Shown here: positions 1 to 8,231 of the stretch, piece after piece
Layout of the letters: every line of letters starts with the position of its first letter
How positions within the stretch are numbered: the stretch's first letter is position 1
Assembly: GCF_007830065.1 (NCBI RefSeq)
Contig: NZ_VLKK01000001.1
Span: 248,001 to 312,000, forward strand
Source of the DNA: Sphingobium wenxiniae
Lineage (GTDB): Bacteria > Pseudomonadota > Alphaproteobacteria > Sphingomonadales > Sphingomonadaceae
Direction of reading: 5' to 3'
Length of the DNA: 64,000 nucleotides
Translations under genes and position numbers: made by a program
Notes under the pieces: model-generated
Databases searched by the model: none
What the model was told of the DNA's origin: nothing
Seen by the model: the letters and a program-made list of their open reading frames with translations, nothing else

Positions 1-219
1 GTCAAACTGATCGGCGCGACCGCGCATTTCGTGACGGCGGATCTGGATGAGGGACCGATCATCGAACAGGCGGTCGAACGTATCGATCACCGCGCGACGG
101 CAGAAGACATGGTGCGCATAGGACGCGATATAGAAACGCAGGTCCTGGCTAGGGCCGTCCGCTGGATCGCCGATCGCCGGGTGCTGCTCAACGGCTGCAA
201 AACCGTCATATTCCGCTGA
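1..219 (+). CDS. purU: Formyltetrahydrofolate deformylase, C-terminal part
   Basis: This is the last 72 residues of PurU, which hydrolyses 10-formyl-tetrahydrofolate to THF and formate in the cytoplasm and so balances the one-carbon pool. The frame is open from base 1, so the start lies left of the window. The fragment shows the end of the formyltransferase-like catalytic domain: [11 protein letters not shown], then LDEGPII at residues 15-21, whose Asp is the catalytic acid known in this fold, then the [12 protein letters not shown] helix and the usual NG.KTVIF ending. The N-terminal ACT domain is outside the window. The match to the PurU tail is close over the whole fragment, so the identification is firm although the gene is partial. 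Confidence 0.93.
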   Translation, partial: VKLIGATAHFVTADLDEGPIIEQAVERIDHRATAEDMVRIGRDIETQVLARAVRWIADRRVLLNGCKTVIFR

Positions 220-294
220 AGAAAGCGAGCCGTTTTCAAGCGGATAAGGCCAGTTCTTCCCAACAGGAAAATCCGGCGGGAAACGGGAAGCAGA

Positions 295-384
295 TCAGAA
301 GATCGACGAGTAGAGGAACCAACCCATAATAAGCAGGCTTGTGACCACGCACACACGATCACCAAAAACATCCATTCGCGACAT
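295..384 (-). CDS. Possible 29-residue single-span membrane peptide
   Basis: This short frame would encode 29 residues, beginning MSRMDVFGDR and ending in the hydrophobic stretch VCVVTSLLIMGWFLYSSIF. That layout is a short charged N-terminus followed by one membrane-length segment. A GGAAGGA ribosome-binding site lies about seven bases before the ATG. It sits alone in the gap between purU and the DUF2093 gene. I do not recognise a family. The good Shine-Dalgarno and the clean hydrophobic segment favour a real microprotein, but a chance frame cannot be excluded without conservation data. A longer overlapping frame starting at 392 ignores this ribosome-binding site and runs into purU, so I treat that one as a shadow. 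Confidence 0.4.
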   Translation of the reverse strand: MSRMDVFGDRVCVVTSLLIMGWFLYSSIF

Positions 385-547
385 TTCGACATCCTTCCGC
401 CAGGCGTTCTTGTTTCCGACGCCTTAACCGTAGGATACAGCAGTTTTCCTCATGGGGGAACAGCAAAGATCGGATGAAGCGGAGGAAATGGCCGACGGGA
501 CGCGGTCGTGCGCTATGAAGCCGCGCCCCGCCCGCTCGAACACAGCG
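385..547. other. Intergenic stretch without a recognised gene
   Basis: Together with 220-294 this makes up the gap between purU and the DUF2093 gene, which is over 300 bases and contains only the possible small peptide at 295-384. I see no tRNA, strong terminator or repeat here. A promoter for the small peptide would be expected in this stretch, but no clear -35/-10 pair stands out. Confidence 0.4.
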
Positions 548-754
548 TCAGCGGAGGCCGCGATGCCGGAGAAAGGATTGCGTGGCTTCCTCCGGCCCCC
601 GATAGGCTTCCTGGAACTCGGCGCTCCAATATTTCAAATCGTCAAGATCGATGCGCGCGCCGGAAACCGCGCATAAAACGAACTGTCCCGGACGCACCAC
701 ATCGAAATGCGGCGTGTCATAACGCAGTACCGCAAGCCCTTGAATATCCGCCAT
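548..754 (-). CDS. DUF2093 domain protein
   Basis: This is a 68-residue protein of the DUF2093 family, a small alphaproteobacterial family of unknown function. The recognisable core is VLRYDTPHFDVVRPGQFVLC followed by AVSGARIDLDDLKYWS and QEAY, in the usual order and at the usual length. The single Cys-x-x-Ser-Gly element resembles half of a metal-binding knuckle, but only one Cys is present, so metal binding is only a guess. Its ATG overlaps the stop codon of the upstream nitronate-monooxygenase-like gene (TGATG), which implies coupled translation. It is probably the second gene of a two-gene operon. No function can be assigned beyond that association. Confidence 0.85.
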   Translation of the reverse strand: MADIQGLAVLRYDTPHFDVVRPGQFVLCAVSGARIDLDDLKYWSAEFQEAYRGPEEATQSFLRHRGLR

Positions 755-2163
755 CAGTCGCCCGTGAGAATCCGGTCCACCAACTGCTTCACCGTCGGAA
801 CAAAGCCGTTGGAATAGAAGGGATCTTTCCGGAAATTATAGGCGCCATGACCGGCGAACAGCAAATTTTTGTCCAACGACCCGCCATGCACGGCTTCCTG
901 CAACGACTTTTGTATGCAGAAGCTGCGCGGATCGGCAAGGCGTCCGGTCGAATTGGTTTCGCTGTCCATCCAGCTGGAAAAAGCACACTGGCTGAGGCAA
1001 CCCATGCAGTCCGTCTGATCCTTGCGGATGACGCCGCGCTCTTCCTCCGTCACGAACACCAGCGTATTGTCCGGCGTCTTGAGGGCGGACGAAAAGCCTT
1101 GCCCCACCCATTCGCGCGCGCGCAGAAGGTCGTTACGCGTCACCCAGAAATTCTTGCCCTTCACGCCGGCGTCAAGCTGATGCGTGTGATCGCCCGCCTG
1201 TTCGGTGCTGAAGGGTATCTGCCGTTCCGACCGCGCTTCCAGATTGCGGAGGAAGGGATTGCGGATAGCGGAACTATAGAAGCCCGTGGGCGAAAAACGA
1301 TGCAGCAGCACGTCGCCGGACTCCAACTGCATCAGCCTTTCCTTCCACGGCTGCGGAATGGGGCTTTCCTGCGTCAGGAGCGGACGGGTGCCGAACTGGA
1401 AGGCGATGGCGCCCAGCTCCGGATTGTCGATCCAGTCGTTCCAGTCGCGCAGATACCAGACGCCGCCCGCCATTACGATGGGAACATCGTCGGAAATGCC
1501 GCCTTCACGCATGGTTTCGCGCAGCGCCTTCACGCGGGGATAGGGATCTTGCGGTTCGCGCGGGTCTTCGGCGTTGGACAGGCCGTTATGACCGCCCGCC
1601 AGCCACGGATCTTCATAGACCACCGCGGCCAGCCATTCGGACGCCTTGGAATAAGCGCGCTTCCACAGGGCGCGGAAGGCGCGGGCGGAACTGACGATCG
1701 GCAGATAGTTGACGCCATAGGACGCCGCGATCTCGCTCAGCTTATATGGCATCCCCGCGCCGCAGGTGACTCCCGCGACCATGCCCTTCGTCTTTTCAAG
1801 CACGCCGTGCAGCACGCGCTGGGCGCCGCCCATTTCCCACAGGACGTTGATGTTGATCGCGCCCTTGCCGCCCGCGATCTCGAAGGCGCGCTTCACCTGC
1901 TCGACCGCGCCGTCGATGGCGTAGGCGATCAGTTCCTCATGCCGGTCGCGGCGCGTGCGGCCATGATAGATTTGCGGGATGACATTGCCCAGCGGATCGT
2001 AGCTGTCGGCGTTCACCGCGGACACGGTGCCGATTCCCCCCGCCGCGGCCCATGCGCCGGAACTGGCGTGGTTGGAAACCGCCACGCCTTTTCCGCCTTC
2101 CACCAGCGGCCAGACTTCGCGACCACCATAGACGATGGGTTTCAAACCCTTGAACAAAGACAT
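754..2163 (-). CDS. Nitronate monooxygenase-like flavoprotein with Cys-rich C-terminal extension
   Basis: This 469-residue protein belongs to the NAD(P)H-dependent flavin oxidoreductase/nitronate monooxygenase (2-nitropropane dioxygenase) TIM-barrel family. The N-terminal two thirds show typical barrel elements: GGIGTVSA, INVLWEMGGA, VTCGAGMPY, VAGVTCG and the FMN-phosphate region IVMAGGVWYLRDW...GAIAFQFGTRPLLT. It is about 100-150 residues longer than ordinary members. The extra C-terminus carries C386-x2-C389-x3-C393 and C416, a spacing that looks like a ligand set for an iron-sulfur cluster or zinc. It is translationally coupled to the DUF2093 gene. The true substrate is unknown, and the family name covers several activities. 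I am sure of the fold but not of the reaction. Confidence 0.82.
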   Translation of the reverse strand: MSLFKGLKPIVYGGREVWPLVEGGKGVAVSNHASSGAWAAAGGIGTVSAVNADSYDPLGNVIPQIYHGRTRRDRHEELIAYAIDGAVEQVKRAFEIAGGKGAININVLWEMGGAQRVLHGVLEKTKGMVAGVTCGAGMPYKLSEIAASYGVNYLPIVSSARAFRALWKRAYSKASEWLAAVVYEDPWLAGGHNGLSNAEDPREPQDPYPRVKALRETMREGGISDDVPIVMAGGVWYLRDWNDWIDNPELGAIAFQFGTRPLLTQESPIPQPWKERLMQLESGDVLLHRFSPTGFYSSAIRNPFLRNLEARSERQIPFSTEQAGDHTHQLDAGVKGKNFWVTRNDLLRAREWVGQGFSSALKTPDNTLVFVTEEERGVIRKDQTDCMGCLSQCAFSSWMDSETNSTGRLADPRSFCIQKSLQEAVHGGSLDKNLLFAGHGAYNFRKDPFYSNGFVPTVKQLVDRILTGD

Positions 2164-2252
2164 CTCCCGAATAAAAGCCGGTGGCTCCCCCAGCCACGTA
2201 AAGGCCGACCCATAGCAGATTATCGGCCAAATAACGAATTTTCGCGCGGCCC

Positions 2253-3395
2253 CTAGCGCAAAATGTCCGGCTGGGCCAGCGCCTTCCCGTAAAGCGTGGC
2301 ATAGGCGCCGACCATTCGCGCCTCGTCGAAATCGCGGGCTGCGCGTTCGCGGTTCGCCTTGCCCAGCCGGACACGCAATCCGGCATCGGCCGCGAGCGCG
2401 CCCAGGGCGGCTGCGAGCTGCCGTTCATCGGGCACGACGAAGCGACGATTTCCGGGCGCGACCATGTTCGCGACATCGCCCACGTTCATCGCGGCGACCG
2501 GAACGCCCGCCGCCATCGCTTCCACCAGCGAGATCGGGAACTGCTCGCTGTCGGAGGACAATGCGAAGATATCGAACAGGCCGACGAAGCGCCATGGGTC
2601 GGTCATGAACCCGGCAAGGCAGATGTCGTCGAGGCCATGGACGGCCGCTTCGGCAAGGATGGCGTCGCGCTCAGGGCCTTCGCCGACAACGACGAGTTGC
2701 AAACGGTCGCGATGGGACGCGACGGCGCGGACAAGGCGCGGGATGTTCTTGATCGGACGCAGGCCCGCCAACGTGCCGACCAGCAGCTTACCCGGTGAAC
2801 GACGCAGCGCGGGGATGGCATCGGGTGCCGGTGTGTCGGCGTAACGGGCGATGTCGATCCCGTTGCGGATGAGGTGGACCTTGCCCGCCGGTTGCCGCCA
2901 GATGTGGCGGGCGACGGTTTCAAGCCGTATCGAAGGCACGACGAGCGCGTTTGCACGCCGGAGGGCGACGCGGCGATAGAGGTTGCGCTGGATCTTCAAT
3001 CCGCTGGCTTCATCGGCATTGAAACCATCCTCATGATGAACCAGCGGCGGCAGGCCCATGGCGCGGCCATACAGGCGATGGGCCATCACCGCGTCCATCG
3101 CCCCCCAATTATAGGTCAGGATCAGATCGAAGCCCTCGAGGAATCGGGCAATTGCGCGGAAGCGGCGCAAACCGGGACGGCCCGTGAGCGGAGGGGGAGG
3201 CGGGAAGTCGACCTTGATCGCCGGATCTATGGCGTCGCGGGCGTCCATGGCGTCGGGAGCCGCGCTGACGATCGCGTGATGGGCGCGCTCGCCCCAGAGA
3301 TTCATAAGCCGGACAGCGCGCGCTTCCTTGCCGCCCAGCGAGAAGCTGCCGTGCACGTGGAGCAGCCGGGGCGGCCGCGATGACGTGTCAGCCAT
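2253..3395 (-). CDS. Glycosyltransferase family 4 (GT-B)
   Basis: This is a 380-residue GT-B glycosyltransferase of the group 1/GT4 type, which moves a sugar from a nucleotide sugar to an acceptor, usually in surface glycan synthesis. The N-terminus has the acceptor-side motif LLHVHGSFSLGGKEARAVRL. The C-terminal donor domain has VGTLAGLRPIKNIPRLVRAV, VVVGEGPERDAI and the E-x7-E region SEQFPISLVEAMAAGVPVAA. No signal peptide or membrane span is seen, so it is cytoplasmic or membrane-peripheral. Its ATG lies eight bases inside the end of the alpha/beta-hydrolase gene, so the two are probably co-transcribed. No other sugar genes adjoin it. The acceptor and donor cannot be read from the sequence. 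Confidence 0.88.
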   Translation of the reverse strand: MADTSSRPPRLLHVHGSFSLGGKEARAVRLMNLWGERAHHAIVSAAPDAMDARDAIDPAIKVDFPPPPPLTGRPGLRRFRAIARFLEGFDLILTYNWGAMDAVMAHRLYGRAMGLPPLVHHEDGFNADEASGLKIQRNLYRRVALRRANALVVPSIRLETVARHIWRQPAGKVHLIRNGIDIARYADTPAPDAIPALRRSPGKLLVGTLAGLRPIKNIPRLVRAVASHRDRLQLVVVGEGPERDAILAEAAVHGLDDICLAGFMTDPWRFVGLFDIFALSSDSEQFPISLVEAMAAGVPVAAMNVGDVANMVAPGNRRFVVPDERQLAAALGALAADAGLRVRLGKANRERAARDFDEARMVGAYATLYGKALAQPDILR

Positions 3396-4278
3396 GGAGG
3401 ACGCGGCTGAGCAGGCGGTCTATCGCCGCCACCGATTCGGGCTCGTCCAGCGCGGGGGCGTGGCCGACATTGGGCACGACGGTCAGTTCCGCGCCCTCCC
3501 CTATTTCCGCGATCATGCGGCGCGCGGCGGCGTCGCTGAGGAGATCGGAACGCTCTCCCCGCAATATCTGTGTCGGGATGCCGCGAAAGGCGGCCATGAC
3601 GGGCCACATATCGGGAGCGGCTTCCTCTCCGCCGGTCAGGCGCAAAGGCTCGGCCACGCGCATGTCATAGTCCAGCACCACGCGGCCCGCCGAATTCAGG
3701 CGATAGAGCCGCTTGGCCATGGCGATCCATTGCTGCAGGTCGTAGGCCGGATAAATGTCGCGATTGCTTTCCTCCAGCGCGCGGGCGGCATGGACCCAGC
3801 TTGGATGCGATTGCCCCACGCCGACATAGGTGCGGATGCGGGCAAGCCCGGCGGTCTCCAGCGTCGGCCCCACATCGTTGAGCAGCGCCCCGGCCAGCCA
3901 TTCGCGATGAGTCGCGGCGACCAGCATGGCGATGATCCCGCCCAGCGACGTGCCGATGGCGACGAACCGGTTGACGGCAAGGTCCGCGAGCAGCCGCCCT
4001 ATGTCCTGCAAATAGATGAGCGGCACATAGGTCATCGGGTCTTTCGCATAGGCGCTTTCGGCCCGTCCGCGCATGTCGGGGCAGATCAGCCGCCAGTCGC
4101 CCGCGAGGCGCTCCGCCAAAGGCTCGAAATCGCGGGCGTTGCGGGTGAGGCCCGGCAGGCAGAGCAAGGGCGGACGCCCTTCCCCGCCCCCGGCATAGTC
4201 GCGATAATGGAGCCGCAGGCCGTCGGGGGACCACCAAAATCCGTCGGTATAGCCGCTCAACCTTGATCCCTCCGCCAA
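3388..4278 (-). CDS. Alpha/beta hydrolase
   Basis: This 296-residue alpha/beta-fold hydrolase shows the nucleophile elbow GTSLGG (Ser111), the oxyanion region CLPGLTRNARDF and a C-terminal NVGHAPALDEPE segment carrying the catalytic His. The Asp is probably in the GERSDLLSD loop. The start used is TTG at 4278, preceded by GGGGGA at good spacing. No ATG gives a better N-terminus. The end overlaps the glycosyltransferase gene by eight bases. The start lies only 19 bases from the divergent selO start, so the two promoters must overlap or sit inside the neighbouring gene. The substrate is unknown. Members of this subgroup range from esterases to C-C hydrolases. Confidence 0.85.
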   Translation of the reverse strand: MAEGSRLSGYTDGFWWSPDGLRLHYRDYAGGGEGRPPLLCLPGLTRNARDFEPLAERLAGDWRLICPDMRGRAESAYAKDPMTYVPLIYLQDIGRLLADLAVNRFVAIGTSLGGIIAMLVAATHREWLAGALLNDVGPTLETAGLARIRTYVGVGQSHPSWVHAARALEESNRDIYPAYDLQQWIAMAKRLYRLNSAGRVVLDYDMRVAEPLRLTGGEEAAPDMWPVMAAFRGIPTQILRGERSDLLSDAAARRMIAEIGEGAELTVVPNVGHAPALDEPESVAAIDRLLSRVLHG

Positions 4279-4297
4279 CTATCCCCCATATCGCCTT

Positions 4298-5692
4298 ATG
4301 ATCACGCGCCTGCAACCCGCCAAATACAGCCCCGCCAACGAAATCGCCGCGCTGATGCCCGACATCGGCGATGTGGTCGAAGCGGCCGGCTTTCCGCAAG
4401 CCATCCTGCGGTTCCGCAATGATCGCTGGGCGGATGCGGTGGGGCTTGGGACACTGAGCGATGCGGAATGGATCGGACATTTCGGCCGTTTCCGTCCTTT
4501 GTCGGAATCGATGCCCGATCCATTGGCCTTGCGGTATCATGGGCATCAGTTCCGCAGCTATAATCCGCAGATCGGGGATGGCCGGGGATTCCTGTTCGCG
4601 CAACTCAGGGATGGGGCGGGACGGCTGCTGGATCTGGGCACCAAGGGATCGGGGCAGACGCCTTACAGCCGTTTCGGCGACGGGCGGCTGACGCTGAAAG
4701 GCGGGATGCGGGAGATTTTGGCGACGGAGATGCTGGAGGCGCTGGGCGTCAACACATCCAAGACTTTTTCCCTGATCGAGACAGGCGAGGCGTTGCAGCG
4801 CAATGACGAGCCTTCCCCCACGCGTTCCGCCGTGATGGTGCGATTGAGCCATTCGCATATCCGTATCGGGACGTTCCAGCGGGCAGCCTATTTCGACGAC
4901 AAGGCGTTGCTGGAGAAGTTGACGGATTATGCGTTGACCCGGCTTTATGGCGAAACGCCAAGGGGTAATCCGCCGGCGCAGTTGATGGGCCGGGTGATGG
5001 AGCGGTTGGCCGATCTGGCGGCGAGCTATATGGTCGCGGGCTTCGTCCACGGGGTGCTGAACAGCGACAATATCAACGTGACGGGGGAGAGCTTTGACTA
5101 CGGACCATGGCGATTCACGCCGAAATGGGACCGCTTATTCACCGCCGCCTATTTCGACGAGAGCGGGCTTTATGCCTTCGGGCGGCAGGCCGAGGCGATC
5201 CATTGGGATGCGGCGCAATTGGCGGTTTCGCTACGGCCTCTGGTGGAAGCGGAGCCACTGATCGAGCAGATGGAGCGATTTCCGGCGCTTTTTGAAGAAG
5301 CATTGGCGCGCCGCTTTTGCTGGCGGCTGGGGGTTGGAACCGGCGGCGATGCGTCGGCTCTGGTCCAGGCGGCGGTGCAGGGAATGGTGGAAACGGGAAC
5401 GGAGATCGACCGTTTCTTCCACGACTGGCGCGGCGGGAGGGCGCGGGCGGCGGAACGCTATGCCGATGAAAGCTGGGCGCCGTTTCGCGAGGCGGTCGCC
5501 GGATTCGAAGCCAGCGGGAACGGGAGCCATCCCTATTGGACGGACGAATCCCCCTGCTCCATGCATATCGAGGAAGTCGAAGCGATCTGGAACGCCATCG
5601 ACCGAGACGACGACTGGCAGCCGCTTTACGACAAGGTGGCGGCGATCCGGCGGATGGGGGAAGCCCATGGAAATGCGCCGGATGTGCCTTGA
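4298..5692 (+). CDS. selO: Protein adenylyltransferase SelO (YdiU family)
   Basis: SelO is a pseudokinase-fold enzyme that transfers AMP from ATP to Ser/Thr/Tyr of target proteins and is linked to redox stress. This 464-residue copy has the signature run YHGHQF..NPQIGDGRG, the nucleotide lysine in GTKGSGQTPYSR (K116), and HGVLNSDNINV...FDYGP, where D257, N258 and D267 match the catalytic and metal residues known in Pseudomonas SelO. The C-terminus stops at NAPDVP and has no terminal Cys or selenocysteine, which longer family members often carry. It is divergent from the alpha/beta-hydrolase gene with a 19-base gap and no clear ribosome-binding site, so it may be leaderless. It is followed by a dispersed repeat. 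Confidence 0.93.
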   Translation: MITRLQPAKYSPANEIAALMPDIGDVVEAAGFPQAILRFRNDRWADAVGLGTLSDAEWIGHFGRFRPLSESMPDPLALRYHGHQFRSYNPQIGDGRGFLFAQLRDGAGRLLDLGTKGSGQTPYSRFGDGRLTLKGGMREILATEMLEALGVNTSKTFSLIETGEALQRNDEPSPTRSAVMVRLSHSHIRIGTFQRAAYFDDKALLEKLTDYALTRLYGETPRGNPPAQLMGRVMERLADLAASYMVAGFVHGVLNSDNINVTGESFDYGPWRFTPKWDRLFTAAYFDESGLYAFGRQAEAIHWDAAQLAVSLRPLVEAEPLIEQMERFPALFEEALARRFCWRLGVGTGGDASALVQAAVQGMVETGTEIDRFFHDWRGGRARAAERYADESWAPFREAVAGFEASGNGSHPYWTDESPCSMHIEEVEAIWNAIDRDDDWQPLYDKVAAIRRMGEAHGNAPDVP

Positions 5693-5740
5693 TATGGCCG
5701 AGCCTGAGAATAGAAAACGGTCATTTTCCGGCATCTCTCC

Positions 5741-5819
5741 AATTCGTTGTCGCAGCGAAAGCTGCGCTCTCCCTTAGGCCTGGACGCGCCTACGAAGAAG
5801 AGAGATGCTGGCATGACGA
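5741..5819. repeat. Dispersed intergenic repeat, copy A (inverted orientation)
   Basis: In reverse complement this reads like the element at 38069-38152: GTCATGCCAGC, then ATCTCTCTTCTTCGTAGGC, then AAGGGAGA and a hairpin whose arms flank CTTTCG. The left hairpin is deleted here. In the right hairpin GGGATCCC-type arms are replaced by GCGCAGC/GCTGCG, so both arms changed together and pairing is kept. This is the mark of a REP-like element selected for RNA or DNA folding. It lies between selO and astD and could act as a transcript end. Confidence 0.7.
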
Positions 5820-5914
5820 ATAGGCACGTCCGCTATCCTCCCACGGCCGTCATTCAACGCCGGTCGGCATAACCGCCTTTCCTCTCCGGCCATTTTCGGC
5901 CATATCCGCACAGC

Positions 5915-7348
5915 ATGAGTTCCGCTTTAACTTCGTTCGAACCCGCCACCGGCGCGCTGTTATGGGAGGGCGTGGCCGGCAATGTAGATGAGGAAGTGGC
6001 CCGCGCCGCCACGGCATGGCCTCAATGGGCGGCGCAGCCCATCGCTTACCGGATCGAAACGCTGCGCCGCTTCGTCAACGTCGTGCGCACGCATGAAGGG
6101 AAGCTCGCCGACCTGATCGCCCGCGAAACCGGAAAGCCGCTGTGGGACGCGCAGACGGAAGTCGCCGCCGTGATGGGCAAGGTCGATATTTCCATATCCG
6201 CTTATGCCGAACGCACCGGGCAGAAAAGGCTCGATGCCGCCATGGGCGCGCGCCAGTCCGTCCGGCACAAGCCGCATGGCGTGATGGCGGTGCTGGGGCC
6301 GTATAATTTCCCGGCGCATCTGCCCAACGGGCATATCGTACCTGCCTTGTTGGCGGGCAATGCGGTGGTGTTCAAGCCTTCGGAAAAGACGCCTGCCGTC
6401 GGCGAATATCTGGTGAAGCTCTATCATGAGGCCGGCATCCCGCAGGATGTCGTGCGCCTGGTGCTGGGCAATGCGGCGGAGGGCAAGGCGCTGGCCGCGC
6501 ATCCCGATGTGGGGGGCATCCTCTTCACCGGATCGGCTCAGAGCGGGATCGCGATCAACCGGCAGTTCGCGTCCGATCCGGGCAAGATATTGGCGCTGGA
6601 GATGGGCGGGAACAATCCGATCATCACCTGGGACACGCCGGACATCAACGCCGCCGCGACTTTGGTGGTGCAGTCGGCCTTCCTTTCAAGCGGACAGCGC
6701 TGCACGGCGGCAAGCCGCCTGATCGTCAGAGACAGCATCGCCGGCGCGGTGATCGCGGAGGTGAAGAAGATCGCCGACCGGCTGATCGTTGATCATCCTC
6801 ATGCCGACCCAGCGCCCTATATGGGGCCGGTGATCGACAATGATGCGGCGGATGGGCTGACGGAAAGCTTCCTTTATCTGATGAGCAACGGGGGCAGGCC
6901 GATCAAGCATATGGTGCGGCCGATCCAGGGCCTGCCCTTCCTGACGCCCGCGATCATCGACGTGACGGCGATGGCGGAGCGGCCCGATATCGAGTTGTTC
7001 GGCCCGCTGCTGCAAGTCGTGCGCGTGCCCGATTTCGACTCCGCCATCGCGGAGGCGAACAATACGCGTTATGGCCTGTCCGCCGCGCTGATCGGAGGAT
7101 CGCCGGAACAATATGAGCAGTTCTGGACGCAGGTCCGCGCCGGGATCGTCAACTGGAACCGGCCGACCAACGGCGCTTCGTCCGCGGCGCCCTTTGGCGG
7201 CGTGGGGATTTCGGGCAACCACCGGCCCAGCGCCTATTATGCGGCGGACTATTGCGCCTATCCGGTGGTGTCCTCGGAAATCGAGCAGCCGCGCGCGTCC
7301 ATCGGCGTGGGGTTGAAGCCCATCGACACCAGCGCGATGGGCGACTGA
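5915..7348 (+). CDS. astD: Succinylglutamate-semialdehyde dehydrogenase
   Basis: AstD oxidises N-succinylglutamate semialdehyde with NAD+ in the arginine succinyltransferase pathway. The 477-residue protein has the aldehyde dehydrogenase fold with the AstD-specific run GPYNFPAHLPNGHIVPALLAGN, the NAD site FTGSAQSG, the general base E229 in LEMGGNNP and the nucleophile C263 in SSGQRCTAAS. The ending GVGISGNHRPSAYYAADYCAYPVVS is also typical of AstD. No astA, astB or astE is adjacent, so it is either part of a scattered pathway or used for another semialdehyde. The ATG at 5915 gives the standard N-terminus. It is followed after 94 bases by the sulfur operon. Confidence 0.9.
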   Translation: MSSALTSFEPATGALLWEGVAGNVDEEVARAATAWPQWAAQPIAYRIETLRRFVNVVRTHEGKLADLIARETGKPLWDAQTEVAAVMGKVDISISAYAERTGQKRLDAAMGARQSVRHKPHGVMAVLGPYNFPAHLPNGHIVPALLAGNAVVFKPSEKTPAVGEYLVKLYHEAGIPQDVVRLVLGNAAEGKALAAHPDVGGILFTGSAQSGIAINRQFASDPGKILALEMGGNNPIITWDTPDINAAATLVVQSAFLSSGQRCTAASRLIVRDSIAGAVIAEVKKIADRLIVDHPHADPAPYMGPVIDNDAADGLTESFLYLMSNGGRPIKHMVRPIQGLPFLTPAIIDVTAMAERPDIELFGPLLQVVRVPDFDSAIAEANNTRYGLSAALIGGSPEQYEQFWTQVRAGIVNWNRPTNGASSAAPFGGVGISGNHRPSAYYAADYCAYPVVSSEIEQPRASIGVGLKPIDTSAMGD

Positions 7349-7442
7349 AAAGCCTGACTTTCAGGGCGGACCAACTTTTCCTACGCCCCGGTAAAAGCAT
7401 TATGGGATTGCAGTTCCCCTGCGGCTTCGCCATCTGCCCAGC

Positions 7443-8231
7443 ATGGCCGAACATGCACCTGCCACCGTCTATCTCGTCGGCGCGGGTCCGGGCGATCCGG
7501 AACTGCTGACGCTGCGCGCCGCCCGGTTGATCGGCGCGGCGCGGGTGATCGTGCATGACGGACTGGTTTCGCGCGAGATACTGGCGATGGCCGCGCCGGG
7601 GGCGGAGATGATCTCCGTCGCCAAGCAGCGCAGCCGCCACTCCATGCCGCAAGAAGAGATCAACGCGCTGCTGGTGCGGCTGGCGAAGGCCGGCCGGCCG
7701 GTCGTGCGGCTGAAGGGCGGCGATCCGTTCATCTTCGGGCGCGGCGGCGAGGAAGTGGATGCCTGCCGCAAGGCCGGGGTGCCGGTGGAGGTCGTGCCGG
7801 GCATCAGCGCCGCCATCGGCTGCGCGGCGCAGGCGCAACTCCCCCTCACCCACCGTGCGGCATCGAGCGCGGTCAGCTTCGTCGCGGGCCAGTGCAAGGG
7901 ACTGACGGAGCAGGACTGGTCGGGCCTCGCGGGCAAGGGGCGCACGCTCGTCATCTATATGGGCGTGGCGACGGCGGCGGACATTGCCGACAAGCTGATG
8001 GCCGACGGCGTCGCGCCGGGGATTCCGGTCGCAGTGCTGGAAAACGGCACCCGCGCCGATATGCGGGTGCTCCGCACGCTGCTCGCGGATCTTGGCGACA
8101 TGGTGGCGCGCGAACGCGTAAAAAGCCCGGCCCTGATTGTGGTCGGCGAAGTGGCGGCCTATGCGCTGGCGCAGGATGTGCTGGCCGAATGGGCCGCACG
8201 GACAGGCAATGGGGCGGAGATGATTTCGTGA
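7443..8231 (+). CDS. cobA: Uroporphyrinogen-III C-methyltransferase (SUMT)
   Basis: This enzyme makes precorrin-2 by two SAM-dependent methylations of uroporphyrinogen III, the first step to the siroheme used by the sulfite reductase encoded downstream. The 262-residue protein has the SUMT signatures VYLVGAGPGDPELLTLRA, RLKGGDPFIFGRGGEE and VVPGISAAIGCAA, and VIYMG in the C-terminal half. It is the stand-alone methyltransferase: the CysG dehydrogenase/ferrochelatase half is absent, so that step must be encoded elsewhere. Its TGA overlaps the GTG of the DUF2849 gene, and it heads the five-gene sulfate-reduction operon. This context favours siroheme over cobalamin as the product. Confidence 0.92.
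   Translation: MAEHAPATVYLVGAGPGDPELLTLRAARLIGAARVIVHDGLVSREILAMAAPGAEMISVAKQRSRHSMPQEEINALLVRLAKAGRPVVRLKGGDPFIFGRGGEEVDACRKAGVPVEVVPGISAAIGCAAQAQLPLTHRAASSAVSFVAGQCKGLTEQDWSGLAGKGRTLVIYMGVATAADIADKLMADGVAPGIPVAVLENGTRADMRVLRTLLADLGDMVARERVKSPALIVVGEVAAYALAQDVLAEWAARTGNGAEMIS

Noticed and set aside
508-2256. Long open frame of 582 codons on the plus strand
   Set aside because: It lies antisense to the nitronate-monooxygenase-like gene, whose protein is clearly recognised. Long antisense frames are common in high-GC DNA.
3665-5050. Long minus-strand frame across the hydrolase and selO genes
   Set aside because: It overlaps two well-supported genes in other frames and its translation is rich in Arg, Pro and His with no family pattern.
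7349-7442. Regulatory leader before cobA
   Set aside because: I saw no convincing operator or riboswitch in the 94 bases between astD and cobA.
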